DNA of 64,000 bases, taken from Acheta domesticus (lineage: Eukaryota > Arthropoda > Insecta > Orthoptera > Gryllidae). Where the stretch lies: positions 168,412,206 to 168,476,205 of the forward strand of contig JAHLJT010008446.1 in the NCBI GenBank assembly GCA_031308135.1, read 5' to 3'. A model generated the notes under the pieces. That model was not told the DNA's origin. It saw nothing but the letters and a program-made list of their open reading frames with translations, and did not search any database. Both the position numbers and the translations under genes were made by a program. Numbering within the stretch: position 1 is the first letter of the stretch; every line of letters starts with the position of its first letter. Below are positions 35,200 to 46,929 of this stretch, piece by piece.

Positions 35200-37561
35200 C
35201 ACTCCCTAAAATGTTTATATTTCTTTCAATCACACAATATTTACAAAACAAAATCAATCTTGGGTAGTCATTAGTCTTTGAGCAAGTTTTTGAAAATTAA
35301 CATTCTGTAATGGTTTTGTTAAAATATCAGCAAGTTGACTTTGTGAAGAACAGTATTCAATATGGAACCATCCACGATTCAGTTCATCACTTATGAAATG
35401 ATATTCACATCAATATGTTTACTTCTTCTTGTCATTTGTCCCGATTTTATCATGGCTATAGCACTCTGGTTATCAACATATAAAGTCATTTTTACACTTT
35501 TATTCAGTAGTTCTTCAATGAATGTTTTCATATACTTCATTTCTTGACAACAATGGGCTGCAAATATATACTCTGCTTCAGCTGTCGATTGGGCAACCAC
35601 ACTTTGTTTTCTTGAACACCATGCAATAGGGCCACCTGCATACATAAGCACATATCCAGTTGTACTTTTTCTTTCATTTGGATCCCCTGCATAGTCTGAG
35701 TCACAATACGCAATAATTTTCATATCTTTTTCTTCATTTCTTGTTGTGTATAGAATGCAATTTCCTGAAGTTGAGTTTAAATATCTCAGTGTTCTCTTCA
35801 AATTTTGGATGTCTTTTTGGTTTGGATTATCCATTGATCTGCTTTCATAATTGACAGCAAATGCCGTATCAGGTCATGTTCTACAAGTGAGAAACAATAA
35901 ACTTCCTATTGCCTCCCTGTACGGAAACTTCAGTTTTGATGTGTTTTCATGTAATTTTTCTTGTGTAGAGATTGGTGTTCTCACATATTTGGAGTTTTCC
36001 ATTCCGTATCTTTTGATAACTTCATTTGCATATTGTTCTTGATGTATTAATATACCCTCTTCATTTCTCTTAATTTCCAAACCCAAATAACTTGTTGGAT
36101 TTTTATTCAGTACAATATCAAAATTCTGTCAGTTTCTGCATCAAAGTTTTCATCTGGTTATAATCTTCTCCAAACAATATTCCATCATCAACATGTATAG
36201 TGAGGTAAATTTTCTTTTTAGTATTTGCTTTGAACACACATTGGTCTGATTTCAGCTGTAGAAAGTTTTCACGTATGAGAACATCAGTAAGTTTCTTGTT
36301 CCATTGAAGTGGTGCTTGTTTTAGACCATACAATCCTTTATTTAGTAAACAAATTTTTCCATGAGCATTGTATCCTTCTGGTACTTTCATGTATATCTTT
36401 TTCTTCAATTCTCCATTAAGAAAAGAGTTTTGACATCAAATGTCATTATTTTCAAATTTTCCTGTGCAGCAGTAGCAAATAAGAATCTCAAAGAACTTAT
36501 TTGAACTACAGAACTGAAAATGTCTTTAAAAACTAAATCATTTTGTTTCTGTTGACATCCTCTTGCCACCAGACTTGCCTTATATCTTCCATCATCTTTC
36601 AATTTAAAAATCCATCTTCCAGTTATAACTTCTTTTCCACAGGCAGAATTCTCATCGACAAGAGTCCATGTTTTGTTCTTCTCAAGAGAGTCTGCCTCTT
36701 CATTTATGGATTGAATACATTTTTCTCTGTTTTCCCTTTCCATACATTATTGATAAGTAAATAGAATGTAGTCATCATATTTCTTCGGTATTTGTATTTG
36801 TCGTCTTGGTCTCTGATGTATATTTAATTCTTTTTCATTTTCTTCTTCGATTTCTTGTTCCCTTTCTGGTGCACATTCATTTTCTTCAATTGCAGTATCA
36901 ATATCTTAATTTATATTTTCTTCTTTATAAACATGATTTTTTACTGTCAATTCAATTTCTTGATCATTGTTCTTTTGGAATTCACGAGTAAACTTAACAT
37001 CTCTGGATTCATAGAATTTTCTGGTTTTGGGGTTCCAAATATATATCCCAAATTTGTATAACCCACAAAAAAACCTTTTTCACCTCTAGCATCGAGTTTT
37101 CTCAAGTATCCAAGTCTTTTTGTGTAAACAACAGATCCAAAAAATCTCAAGTCTTGATAAATCTGGTTTCTTTCCATACCACATTTCAGCTGGCGTCACA
37201 TCAACTGTAGATGTTGGACTTCTGTTCATCAGATAAGCTGCTGTCAAAAACAGCATATCCCCACATTTCGTTTCCAATTTTTGAGTCGTTCAGCATGGCT
37301 CGTACTTTATTCATAATTGTCAGATTTACTCTTTCAGCCTTACCATTGAGCTGTGGAGTTTCTTCGATAGTGAAGTCAATTACTATTCCTTTTTCTTTAC
37401 ACCAGTTTTTAAATTCATTGCTTTTGTACTCTCCACCTCTGTCACAACGTATCTTTTCAACTTTAGTGCTGAAGTGTGCTTCTGCTTCATTGACAAACTC
37501 TTTGATGTATGCTTGTGTCTCATCCTTTGTGTGTAGGAGATATACTTTCATAAATGTGTGT
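35200..37561 (-). pseudogene. Copia-type pol polyprotein, decayed, cut by gap
   Basis: Minus strand, order integrase, RT, RNase H, as in Ty1/Copia. Integrase C-terminal half: CDRGGEYKSNEF and PQLNGKAERVN (37450-37330). RT: TWTLVDENS, GRWIFKLKDDGRYKASLVAR (about 36590), GYNAHGKICLLNKGLYGLKQ (about 36340), IHVDDGILFGE (Asp pair, about 36190). RNase H: YCDSDYAGDPNERKSTTGYV (about 35680), QSTAEAEYIFAA, MTLYVDNQSA and RRSKHIDV. At least six frameshifts or stops. Gag, protease and the first half of integrase are lost in the assembly gap. It lies antisense in the intron that splits the FYVE domain. Confidence 0.85.
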
Positions 37562-37661
37562 NNNNNNNNNNNNNNNNNNNNNNNNNNNNNNNNNNNNNNN
37601 NNNNNNNNNNNNNNNNNNNNNNNNNNNNNNNNNNNNNNNNNNNNNNNNNNNNNNNNNNNNN
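37562..37661. other. Assembly gap (100 N)
   Basis: Exactly 100 N, so of arbitrary length. A Copia integrase lies on its left and a 20-T run on its right; the missing Copia 5' part (gag, protease, 5' LTR) suggests that more than 100 bp is absent. Confidence 0.99.
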
Positions 37662-37680
37662 TTTTTTTTTTTTTTTTTTT

Positions 37681-38018
37681 TGAGAGAAAGCGGAATATAT
37701 AATTTTATTTGAAAGATAATAACAATGTTTTGTGTTGTTTTTGGCCCCTTTACAGCCAATTTACGTTTTAAGATAAATTTTACCTCGCCCTTTTTCTTTT
37801 TTCCTTTTGCCATTTTCTACATGTATACTTGATGCAGAATTCAAGCCCTCTTTTTAGCCAATGCTTTTAAGCAGTGGGTAAGTTGCATCTTCAACACTGA
37901 ATATTTTTTTCTCTAAATACTTGGGCATGGGCGCAAATGACCACAGTAGTTGAAGCGCCCTCTAAACTCTGTTCAATCAATCAATTGAATGGCTATAATG
38001 TACTTTTTTAATTTGCAG
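37681..38018. other. Intron end before FYVE exon 2
   Basis: AT-rich intron with no element seen; ends in the acceptor TACTTTTTTAATTTGCAG (38001-38018). Confidence 0.6.
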
Positions 38019-38118
38019 GTGTTTTGTTCGAAGTGCTGTTGTATGAAATATCGCCTAGACTACTTGAATTATGCGGAAGTTCGTGTCTGTCTACTGTGCC
38101 ATGATATCTTGGTTCGAG
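38019..38118 (+). CDS. Sara: SARA/endofin-like FYVE protein, second FYVE exon
   Basis: A 100-nt exon with canonical acceptor TTTGCAG and donor CGAG|GTAAGT. It starts in phase 0, matching the end of the exon at 19792, and reads VFCSKCCCMKYRLDYL then NYAEVRVCLLCHDILVR. This supplies the second pair of zinc-binding Cys clusters (FCSKCC and RVCLLC, the conserved RVC motif), so together the two exons have all eight zinc ligands and an apparently functional FYVE domain. It ends with one base of a split codon (phase 1). CHDIL after RVC matches the CHSVL/CYETI position of endofin and SARA. Confidence 0.87.
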
Positions 38119-38539
38119 GTAAGTTATATCATTTCAAGCATTCTGATTAATTTAAAATAATAAGTAGCTATGCACAGTACACTTTTTTAATTTTGCATGA
38201 TAGAAGAGAGAATGCAATTAATTTTGGATAATGATACATTTTTCGTTTCATCCTCATAAACTCTCCACAGCATAAATTCTCTCGTAACTAGATCACAACC
38301 AAAATGAGTTTTGTCCTACACGCACAGTTCCAAAATATATTTTGTATGAAATTTTAATTGCCGAACACTCGGAACTACTAGGCTAGGGTAGTCCTAAATT
38401 TGTTCAGTACCTGGCTCTGCATGACGCGACGTGCCTGCACTAACTGACAAGAAGTCGAGCCGGGTCGGGTCATACATATACACGACTAGTGATTGGCAAC
38501 AACAATCACTGAAAGCAATTGTTTTGGAGACAAAAAATC

Positions 38540-38920
38540 GACTACTAAATCAATTATATTTTTTCCAATCGATTTTCTTCAAAATTGACATTCCTGAATT
38601 GATCTGGCCGATCTCGAGTCACTCCGAATTGAAACGGATGTATTTTGATGTAGGGGGTGCTTTTACATGTAGTGACATTTTCCAAAAAATTCTCAAAAGA
38701 GGCTTCTTATTTGTTTTATTAAACTTTTTCCTGTATAACGTAACGGACGCTTAAAAATGGCGAGGTCTCATTTTCATTGAACTTTCAGAATAGTAGAAAG
38801 TTGCAAGAGTTTAATTTTTTTGTAAGCCAGATAGAGTTGGGATTCCTACTACCGGTACTCCAATTTTGAAAATAGATATTTTCTTGATGAAATCTGTTCT
38901 TCAAAGACATCTACAAATAA
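38540..38920 (+). repeat. Diverged copy of repeat U1
   Basis: Shares CGATTTTCTTCAAAATTGAC, AGGGGGTGCTTTTACATG and GTCTCATTTTCATTGAAC with other U1 copies in the same order. It lies in the intron after the FYVE exon. Confidence 0.4.
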
Positions 38921-39742
38921 AGATATTCAGCGTTGTACAATGGATATGAAAAGAGTGGAGTGAATGGAAAATTATTTTCGCTCATACAGCTGAAACCCTA
39001 AGATTGTTCAGTTGGGTGGTTACAAATTGTGTGTGTGTGTGTGTGTGCCCGGCAAGAAGCTCCCGTTACAAAAATTACCCCAAATTCCGTATTAACTTCT
39101 ATAAAGAACAGCAGGTCCAGTTTTATTCGAAACAAAAAATTGTCTTCAGAAAATTGGGGTTAAAAGTCCCTTCTAAGCTCGAAAATCGTCGTTTGTTTCG
39201 CATTAAAGCACGTCAATAGTATCACGTGAAGTGTATTCTATTCAATCTATTAAATGTTGTGCGCATGAAATCCAGTTTTGTTCAAAATGATATCCACGGT
39301 ACACCGCGATGTAAACATAAATAATCAACACGATCTATCATTTATGAAAATGAATGAAACTCCTGGACTGCTTGAAGTATTTTAACACGTATTCATATGA
39401 ACTAGTGCCTTGTGCTTAATATTAGCCACATAAATAAGTCTCTGTAGATTATACTAAATATCATGATATAATAAAAATATTTTGGAGATAAAATATTCGT
39501 TTTTAAAAATACTGAGTTTATTCATTCTCGCTGACGCGGAATTTGAATTGATGCTCCTGGCATTTTGTGAAGCTGCAGGTCGACCAGCGTATCGAGGAAC
39601 CTTAGTAGTAGGCATGTGCGCATTTTACCAATCCCACACAGCCAACACTAACAGATACAAAATAGCATTTCCGTATGTGCCATGTGACAATGAACAAGAA
39701 ATATGGAAAACTAGAATGATGTTGGCGAGTAAAAAACTGAGA

Positions 39743-39976
39743 AAAACTGCGGTGTTGCATTCTGTGGTGTACAACTACTTCAAAACACTCAAACATTCTT
39801 TCACACAAGAATTCGACCAAGGTTCGCTGAGGCTACCGCAGCGCTGCTTGTCTGTGTCGCAAAACTGCGGTGTTGCATTCTGTGGTGTACAACTACTTCA
39901 AAACACTCAAACATTCTTTCACACAAGAATTCGACCAAGGTTCGCTGAGGCTACCGGAGCGCTGCTTGTCTGTGTC
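39743..39976. repeat. 118-bp perfect tandem duplication (two units)
   Basis: Units 39743-39860 and 39861-39976 differ at about one position (ACCGCAG versus ACCGGAG), so the duplication is recent. Because 118 is not a multiple of three, the 194-codon ORF spanning it (39482-40066) changes frame between units and repeats no peptide; I do not regard it as a gene. Confidence 0.95.
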
Positions 39977-40106
39977 CTTGCATTTGTCTCTTGGTGGATC
40001 GCGTCACGTCGTGGCTTATATCGTATCGCAAACACACTTCTCCTGGCCCCTCCGCACCACCTCTAACATCCTCGTCGTCGGCATCGTGTACTAAAAATAT
40101 GTGCCG

Positions 40107-40400
40107 TTACAAACGGGCCACGGACCACGCGCGATCTTTTCGTACTCTTCCTTGTGTTTTCTCTCCCCTTACTTACACTACACTACTGCACATGCCGGGT
40201 GACCAGTAGAGAACTCAGAAACTCCCACTTTGGGGGGATACCTGGTTGGAGAAACCCCCGAAGTCGACGGGTAAGTCGGCGCAGAACTTACCATCCAACG
40301 AGGGAAGATAACAGCTTTCTTCCGCGATAAAACATGCACTACATTTTCGGGACTAAATACCTTAGCAGTTGACACGTTTGGAATCACCAATCAATCAAGT
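40107..40400 (+). repeat. SINE/repeat family S3, partial copy
   Basis: Shares GGGCCACGGACCACGCGCGA, a CACTACACTACTGCACATGC block, GGGGATACCTGGTTGG and the CCTTAGCAGTTG...GAATCACCAA block with 51220-51510. The tRNA-like head present at 51010 is absent. Confidence 0.5.
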
Positions 40401-40794
40401 TGACGGTTACGTATTATTATAAAATTGAAAATTATATCATATTCGTGTTTTTCTGTGATATTAAGCCTTAAATTCTGAAAATTCTCAATTTGGTTATTTA
40501 CAGGGGTGGCTTTTAATGAAATGTCATTTTTTTCTTTTCACTTTAGAACAATGCAGTTTAATATAGAAATTAATTTTATGTTACGAGAAACGAAATGACC
40601 CATTTTTATGCGTCTTTTTGTACATTTTATATCGATTTCGTCTAATAAGCCATTATTACCTTTTTCCGTTATTTTTAATGCATCTTTTCTGATTTCATCG
40701 ATTTTAAGATCATTTGAAAGGTACTTGCTTCAAATAAAATGTACGAGATGCAACAAATGTTCTCCTGAGTAGCTAAATATATTTCTTCACTCAG

Positions 40795-41012
40795 TACTTG
40801 TAATGACAGCCGTTGTGACAAAGTTACCGAAGGTTCCTGTGGCGCTTATCAGCGCCATTGTCGATTCGGCCGATTTTGGGGTAACTAAAGACACATTTCC
40901 TGATGAAGAACAGTCCAAACCAAAAGTTTGCGCGCTAAGTTCAGTTGCACGAAAGGAAGAAAGCCTTGATCACACTAGTAACTTATCCAACAGCTTGAGT
41001 TGGTCATCATAA
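40795..41012 (+). CDS. Sara: Possible next Sara exon, ending in a stop
   Basis: Acceptor ATTTCTTCACTCAG ends at 40794. Taking the single G carried from 38118, the frame reads V-L-V-M-T-A-V-V-T-K-L-P-K-V..., continues open for 72 codons (VPVALISAIVDSADFGV, DTFPDEEQSKPKVC) and stops at 41010-41012. The matching phase is encouraging. However SARA-family proteins have a further conserved C-terminal domain of several hundred residues, not seen here. Either this is an alternative terminal exon, an internal donor (for example the weak GTAACT near 40978) is used, or the ORF is chance. Beyond 41012 I see no other FYVE-gene exon in the window. Confidence 0.38.
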
Positions 41013-42145
41013 CTGTTTTTTGATCAAAATTTTTTACATTTTGCTTTGCTTTTAGGGCATTTCAAAAATATTTTAAGAGCACTTCATTCATCATTTTTGG
41101 CGATGTTTTAGGTCATCAAAATCCGCCCCTTAGTTATTTATATATTCTGTCTCTACCCAACGTATTTCTAATGTTTCATGCACTCAGCGCATTCCAATGG
41201 GCGTGCAGAAACGGGTGGACGATGTTTTTGGCTCTTTGCAATAATACCTCTTTCACGATTAACAAGTCATTGATGCACGATTTACGCAATAAATAAGCGT
41301 TTATCACGTCATTCAGCATCAGTCCAACTTACACGGCGGTTTCCGGATCTGCCACGAAGATCCTTCCTGCAGTGTAATAGGTATATGTGGAGGCGTTATT
41401 TTGATAGTGGTACAACTCCCATTTTTGAGAAGTTGAGTTGACTCCATTTTCAGATCCGCGCAGGTGTTAGATATTTATTCTGAAAGTGATAGAACTCCAA
41501 GTTCTTTCTGTGGACGATATAGCTTATCACTAGAGACAGAATTTCTATGAAAATGCATGTTTTTATTTAAACTTCGTAGACATTTCAAACTTTGTTTCTA
41601 TATATTTCTCATTTAAGAAAAACTCATTTAAGAAATGCATACTTTTTCCGTGTATGTTTGCATGTTTTGGTAATTTTTTTTTTTGTAGAAATTTATGCAC
41701 AATGCATATTTGAACATTTTAAAATTAATACTGCATTTTTTATTTCTATCTAGCATATTAATTACTTTATTATTTCTCTGCATAATTTGTGGATATTGAT
41801 TGACGCATATTTTGTATAAATAGTATATTGATCCTAGATCTTGATAGCACGCTATTGTCGTGGGTGCTTATATTTGATCTACACATTTTTAACCTTGGAT
41901 TAACTTTCTAACCTTACATTTCTTGGATTTGGGACGCGAGTATACGTAGGGTGAGCAACGATGGTGAAATGAATTATCAACGCCAGACGATACATCGCAA
42001 AGGACATTGAAGGTACACGAAACCAAATCTCAAGTTCCTTTGATAACTGACAAAGAGAGAGGAAAATAATCAAGAGCAGCCTCTCCGTCAGCTTGCGTGC
42101 AACAGAGGAGTAGCACAAGTTTTTAATTGTGAAGTGAAGTATAAA

Positions 42146-42259
42146 ATGGCTTCTTCTGAAGCTTCATGTGCAACACTTCTCAAACAAAGGATTATAAACA
42201 AAGATTGTGTGGACGGATGGAAATGTAGCTTAATTTACTGCAATTGCTGTAATAAAGAA
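42146..42259 (+). CDS. Candidate first exon, Cys-rich, inside the transposon
   Basis: ATG at 42146 opens 38 codons beginning MASSEASCATLLKQR and ending LIYCNCCNKE, followed immediately by a consensus donor GTAAGT at 42260. Phase 0. The Cys pattern C-x5-C-x-C-C could start a zinc-binding fold. Since it lies within the TIR-bounded element at 41384-44844, it may be the start of that element's transposase; the downstream exon would have been disrupted. No homology recognised. Confidence 0.3.
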
Positions 42260-42852
42260 GTAAGTGTGCTATTCCTTAAAAATTGATCTATAAAAAAATA
42301 TATCTACTAGCGATGTTTTCCTAGTCGAAATGTTTAGTGCTCAAGTCTAATGATGCTGCAGAAATTATATAATTTGAAATACAGAAACTCAGCAAAGAAT
42401 TAAATAGTGTCAACGAATTAGATATGAAATAAAAAATAATTATTTTCGGTTCCTGCAATTGCTGTGTAGAAACTGGCGCATTGTTTTAAATAATTAGTGT
42501 GGTTGTGCGCATATTCTTTCGGAACATTTTTCTGGAGTTTCAGAATTATACATCTATTATTCTTAATGTTATCGAAAAAAAATATAAATCGTGAGTATTT
42601 CCTATTTTTTCTATGAATTTCGTTTCTACTATTAGCAACGTAAAGTAAAATAAAGTGTAGCATGTAGTAAAATAAAATTTGATTGTTCCTTTTTTCTTCA
42701 TTTTTACCCTGCATCGTGCATATTTCGCTATTTTATAGTGCATGTTTTCATAACATATTTTAGCATTCGATAGTGCATGAAAATCCTGTCTCTACTCATC
42801 ACAATGAAAGTGAATCACAGGGGATTGCAATCTATTTATTTTGGTAGTGGTA

Positions 42853-44065
42853 CAGAAAAATCTGTCTAAACCGGAACCTGCACAAGCCGGAAATCTGCCT
42901 TAACCGGAAAATTTCTCCGGCTCGTGAACTTATATGGCATTTTTACACAGCATAAAAGCGAATCTGTCCAATGCGGAAACGGAACGGTTTCTCATGTTTT
43001 ACAGGGAGAAAAACCTTTATAAAACGGAATTCCTGTGAATTTAATGCAACTGGCAGGGAGACGCGAGATATCCTCAATCAAATGAGTGCATCTGAAGTCT
43101 GAGTGCATCTGAAAGTCTGCCTTTCAATTCTGTATCCCTTGGACTTGTGATCCAGCCGTTGCAGTTGTTCTGTGAATGAGAGGAGCTTGAGCTGTCAGCG
43201 TAGAATTCGACCTTGGGGTCGCTTGTCTCTGAAGGCGTAGGCTTTAGGGGAATTCCCTCCCGACTCACTGAACGTGAGAAGGTGTAGGGGGATGGCTTCT
43301 ATTCGCAAGTCTCCCTGCCCCGCGTAGAAAATTGTAACCGCACGACCAGAAACGCTTTGCGCAAGGCCATGCGAGGATATCAAAAGTCGGTACTCTGGGT
43401 ACTCATTGTGCTTTGAAAGAGTGCGAGCAGTCTGAAAGCAGCCTCTAGGCCAGTGATGTCAAGGTCTGCAACTGGTGGCAGTGGCAGGACTCGCGGCACC
43501 GTGTCATACCACGGGCTTCTCTGCGCAACTAGCGTCGGAGAGGAAACTATTAGTAGTAACCCCGCCGTTTTACAATAGTGATGGCGTTGTCTCTTGTGGC
43601 GGGGTAATGAACTGCGTGGAGAGGCGATTTCGTCGTGGCACTCGTGCCACGGACTCCCGCTCGTGGCATCAACCTTGACAACACTAGTCTAAGCAGTGAA
43701 GTGGTGTGCATTTTTGAGTTTCGCAACCAGTTTAACAATGGTTATAAAACTTTAACCTTGATGAAAAGTTCAAACTTATTGAAGAAAGTGAAATTCAGGA
43801 ACTGTCAATGAAGAATCTTTAATATGGGTTTATTTGTGATTTCTTCCACAAATACGTTACATGTGAATGTATTTTAATAATCATAATAAAATAATGTTCG
43901 TAATTTTTACTTCATTTTAATTACTACTTTACTTCTATTTACTAGTATCAGGTCGGAAATATATCACAAGTGTCGTGAAATAGACAATCCTGCGTAAAAC
44001 GGAAACCTCTCTAAATCGGAATTTCTTTTTGTCCCGATCGATTCCGGCTTAGACAGATTTTACTG
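42853..44065. mobile_element. Non-autonomous Tigger-like element (copy 2)
   Basis: Termini CAGAAAAATCTGTCTAAACC (42853) and GGCTTAGACAGATTTTACTG (ending 44065) with TA on both sides (42851-42852, 44066-44067). Same family as 1927-2743 (shared CGGAAATCTGCCTTAA, GAAACGGAACGGTTT and GCAGGGAGACGCGAG words). It is interrupted by a 236-bp hAT-type MITE at 43451. Confidence 0.8.
43451..43686. mobile_element. hAT-type MITE
   Basis: Ends CAGTGATGTCAAGGT and inverted ACCTTGACAACACTA, flanked by CTCTAGGC and GTCTAAGC, which agree at six of eight positions like an aged 8-bp target duplication. GC-rich inside (GTGGCACTCGTGCCACGG palindrome at about 43637-43654). No coding capacity. Confidence 0.65.
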
Positions 44066-44844
44066 TATAACTCCAGTGTTAAGACTACGTGGTTTTCTAC
44101 AAGTCTCGTAATGTGTGATTTTCGAGGTATTTCTAGCGTCTGCACTGATGAAGAGCCAGATTTGGTATCAGAAACAACAAAAATAATATAATTATATCGC
44201 ACTTTTTTTATTTACGGAAATTAAACTTTATGGTCTTATGTAGTTATGTACAAGTAAACCTTAAATCAAGCCATTGGTTTCTATACAGTAAACCTTCACT
44301 ACACACAAACCACCAGTGGATGAGGAAGAACTAAGGTTTTCAAAAATTTAAATAACCCACTTAATCACAACAAAGGAAGGTTAATGAGAAAAAAACAGGA
44401 TATGCTTTATTTGTTTCTATCCATTTAAAGCGTTAATCACGCTTATTTCGCTGATCTGCAGATAGGAAATGTACGATTTCAAGCAGATGAAGAAAACTGA
44501 ACGTGCTTCAAATGTAACATTAAATTAAAATTTCATCTGTTTTAATAAATCGATATTGCCTCTCATTTCCAACTGTTCTTAGAACGACATCTACTGATTT
44601 GGCCCACCAACCTTATTTTTATGGTGGTATAACTCCTTTACACCCCCAGTATTCCGAGAAGCATACAGTATGCTTATACATATCAACTTCAGACAAACAC
44701 AGTAAATATCTTATAAGAGAAAAACACACAATTTTTTTGTCTAACTCTATCCCCGATTTTTTATAATCATTTAACTTTAGAGCTCAAAATCTTGAAATGA
44801 GTGCCGATCAAGTTGTACCACTATTAAAATAACGTCTCTATATA

Positions 44845-46417
44845 GTAGCTCATTTATTTGTGTTATTAAATAGTAGTTTCAAAACTGTGGCGGCAATATG
44901 ACCAATATATTCTGTAATTTTGCTTCACATTCATTTTCTTTGACAGATTTTTGGGGGTAAGAATAGTTTTTAACTTCTGACGCACTGATACAATATTGTC
45001 TTGACAACACCACGTTCAAGTCAAATTTGTTCGTAAGATATGCTATCACGAACTGTTTTTGTGGTGTGGCAATCACGTATCTTTTCTCTAATTATTTGAT
45101 GAAGTTCATTGCGATTCACTATGGAAATAATTTTTTTTTCTTTTCACTCTGGACGTACAACATTAATAGAAGAATATGAACGTAATACAGTCAGCGAAAT
45201 CGTTTTTGTACTAACAGCTAGCAATGGCATGGCACTGTGTTACCAAATGCTAACGGTTAACTGCAAGAGTTCCTTGTCCCGGTAGCATGTTTTCATTCTA
45301 CATTAGACTAGTGAATGGGGCATTTTTAGAGCTCTGTGATTGATTAGTGATGGCGGCGCGCGGAACACACGTTTCATCTGGTGGCTCGTTCTCCAAAAGA
45401 TACCTGGTACGACGCTTGCGAAAATATGCATATTTGTCATGTTTATCGAGATTTCTAGATGTAGAAATGAGTTTGGGGTGACACGTAGTTTGTCAACTCG
45501 GTGGTAAAGTGTAAAGTGACCACTTAAAAAGTCATTCTGCCCTCCTATGATGATTGTATCCCGTTTGGTGAGAGTTTATTGTTGGTGTCCAACTCATTGG
45601 TCACGTCAGCAAAACTCCCTTTAAGTTTATACACACCCGTGACAAATTGGATGGGAGTTTCCCAATGAGTAGGGAGGAGATTTGTAGCCCATGACTATTA
45701 GCTAAAATTAGTACCATTTTGGTGGACTTGGTGGGAATGTGCAGTTGAAAATGTATTTGAAAATAATGGTCGTACATCGTACTACGCAAATAAATTATCT
45801 TACTTTACATCTAAAGTCCTCCAACAAAGTGAGATTTAGATTATTACGATTTCTTAGAAAATCTAGAGATAATTCTGAACGAAGTTAGTAATCGCTCTTT
45901 GGAATCCATTGTATATTTATTTACGTCAAAAACAGTTAAAAACCATGTGTGACGTGCTACGGGGAGAAGTGAATTTTGTGCACGTTTTTCTTAATTCTGT
46001 GATTCTACCCTAAGCCATATATCAGTTGAATTTTTAATATAGAAAAAAGTAGCGGTTTTTATGCAAGTATTGTTAACAGAATATTCGCTCCGATGTAATA
46101 AAATCTATTTTGAAGGGTAAATGAGCTGTAGATTTGGGCTTGGACTCTTAACCCTCATCATGTCCTTCATGAAGGAATAATACTTTTTGCCGCGACATGG
46201 AGAACGATAATTTGAATGATAATTGAACGATATATTTCCCAGTGAATTTTAGAAGACTTGCACAGATAATGAAGTTACATTTATGTCCAGAATTAAAACA
46301 AGAGGGCATCTCAGCATTTGCTCAAAGGGTCAGGGAAACAGGACGAAAAATCTGATCGAGATGAGTCATTGGCCCAGAAGATGTGATACAACACTTGTTA
46401 CAGGTTCTTTAGATTTA
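44845..46417. other. Mostly unannotated stretch with two repeat scraps
   Basis: Contains a short CR1/Jockey-group LINE scrap at about 45810-45910 (CTAAAGTCCTCCAACAAAGT, GAACGAAGTTAGTAATCGCT) and an inverted SINE tail at 45912-45980 (TTATTTACGTCAAAAACAGT). Elsewhere no ORF, TIR pair or exon signal was found. Confidence 0.5.
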
Positions 46418-46929
46418 GGGGAGAGTGGGGTGGCCCCCGATCAGCGGGTAGCTACGATCAGGTCTGTAACGACAGTAGAGTGCACTCTAGCAAAGTCTGG
46501 TGAGCGCTACGCTCTTCCCAATTGAGCAATAAATTAACTACATGCAGCTACTGACCAGTTCCGCACATGCGCTTCGTGTGAAGTAAGCAAGTGTATTTCA
46601 GAAAAAATCGTTCTAATTTCTTCATGTTTTTAAAGCGATGTAATTAACGTGTACATTTGTATTTTTAATAACTCAATCGCGCAAATGCATTGCGGTAATC
46701 TTCTCAGCATCATTTTAGTTCACGGTTTACGTTTTTAAACTAACTTATCGAATTGTTAAGTTATGATATTCTGCAGTATACATGGTTGGGTTGCACCGAT
46801 CAGATGAGTGGGGGAATGGCGATCAATGATCGGCACAACCCCTCACAGATCTAAATACTAGTGCGCTCTCCTTCCATATTTGTACTACTTATGGCCAAAA
46901 TATATTGCAAGAGACTGTATTCTCTTTAG

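Larger units (their letters stand above)
41384..44844. mobile_element. Unclassified DNA transposon with 30-bp TIRs, host of a nest
   Basis: Left end GAGGCGTTATTTTGATAGTG then GTACAACTC (about 41390-41418) and inverted right end AGTTGTACCACTATTAAAAT followed by AACGTCTCTA (44811-44840). A sub-terminal motif TAGTGGTAyAACTCC recurs: 41404, a variant near 41485, 44623 and one rebuilt across the nested insert (42844-42852 plus 44066-44075). Size about 3.46 kb, or about 2.2 kb without the nested element. Superfamily not recognised; a possible coding exon lies at 42146-42259. Confidence 0.6.

Noticed and set aside
39482..40066. 194-codon ORF
   Set aside because: Crosses a 118-bp tandem duplication that changes frame; no recognisable domain and no splice context.
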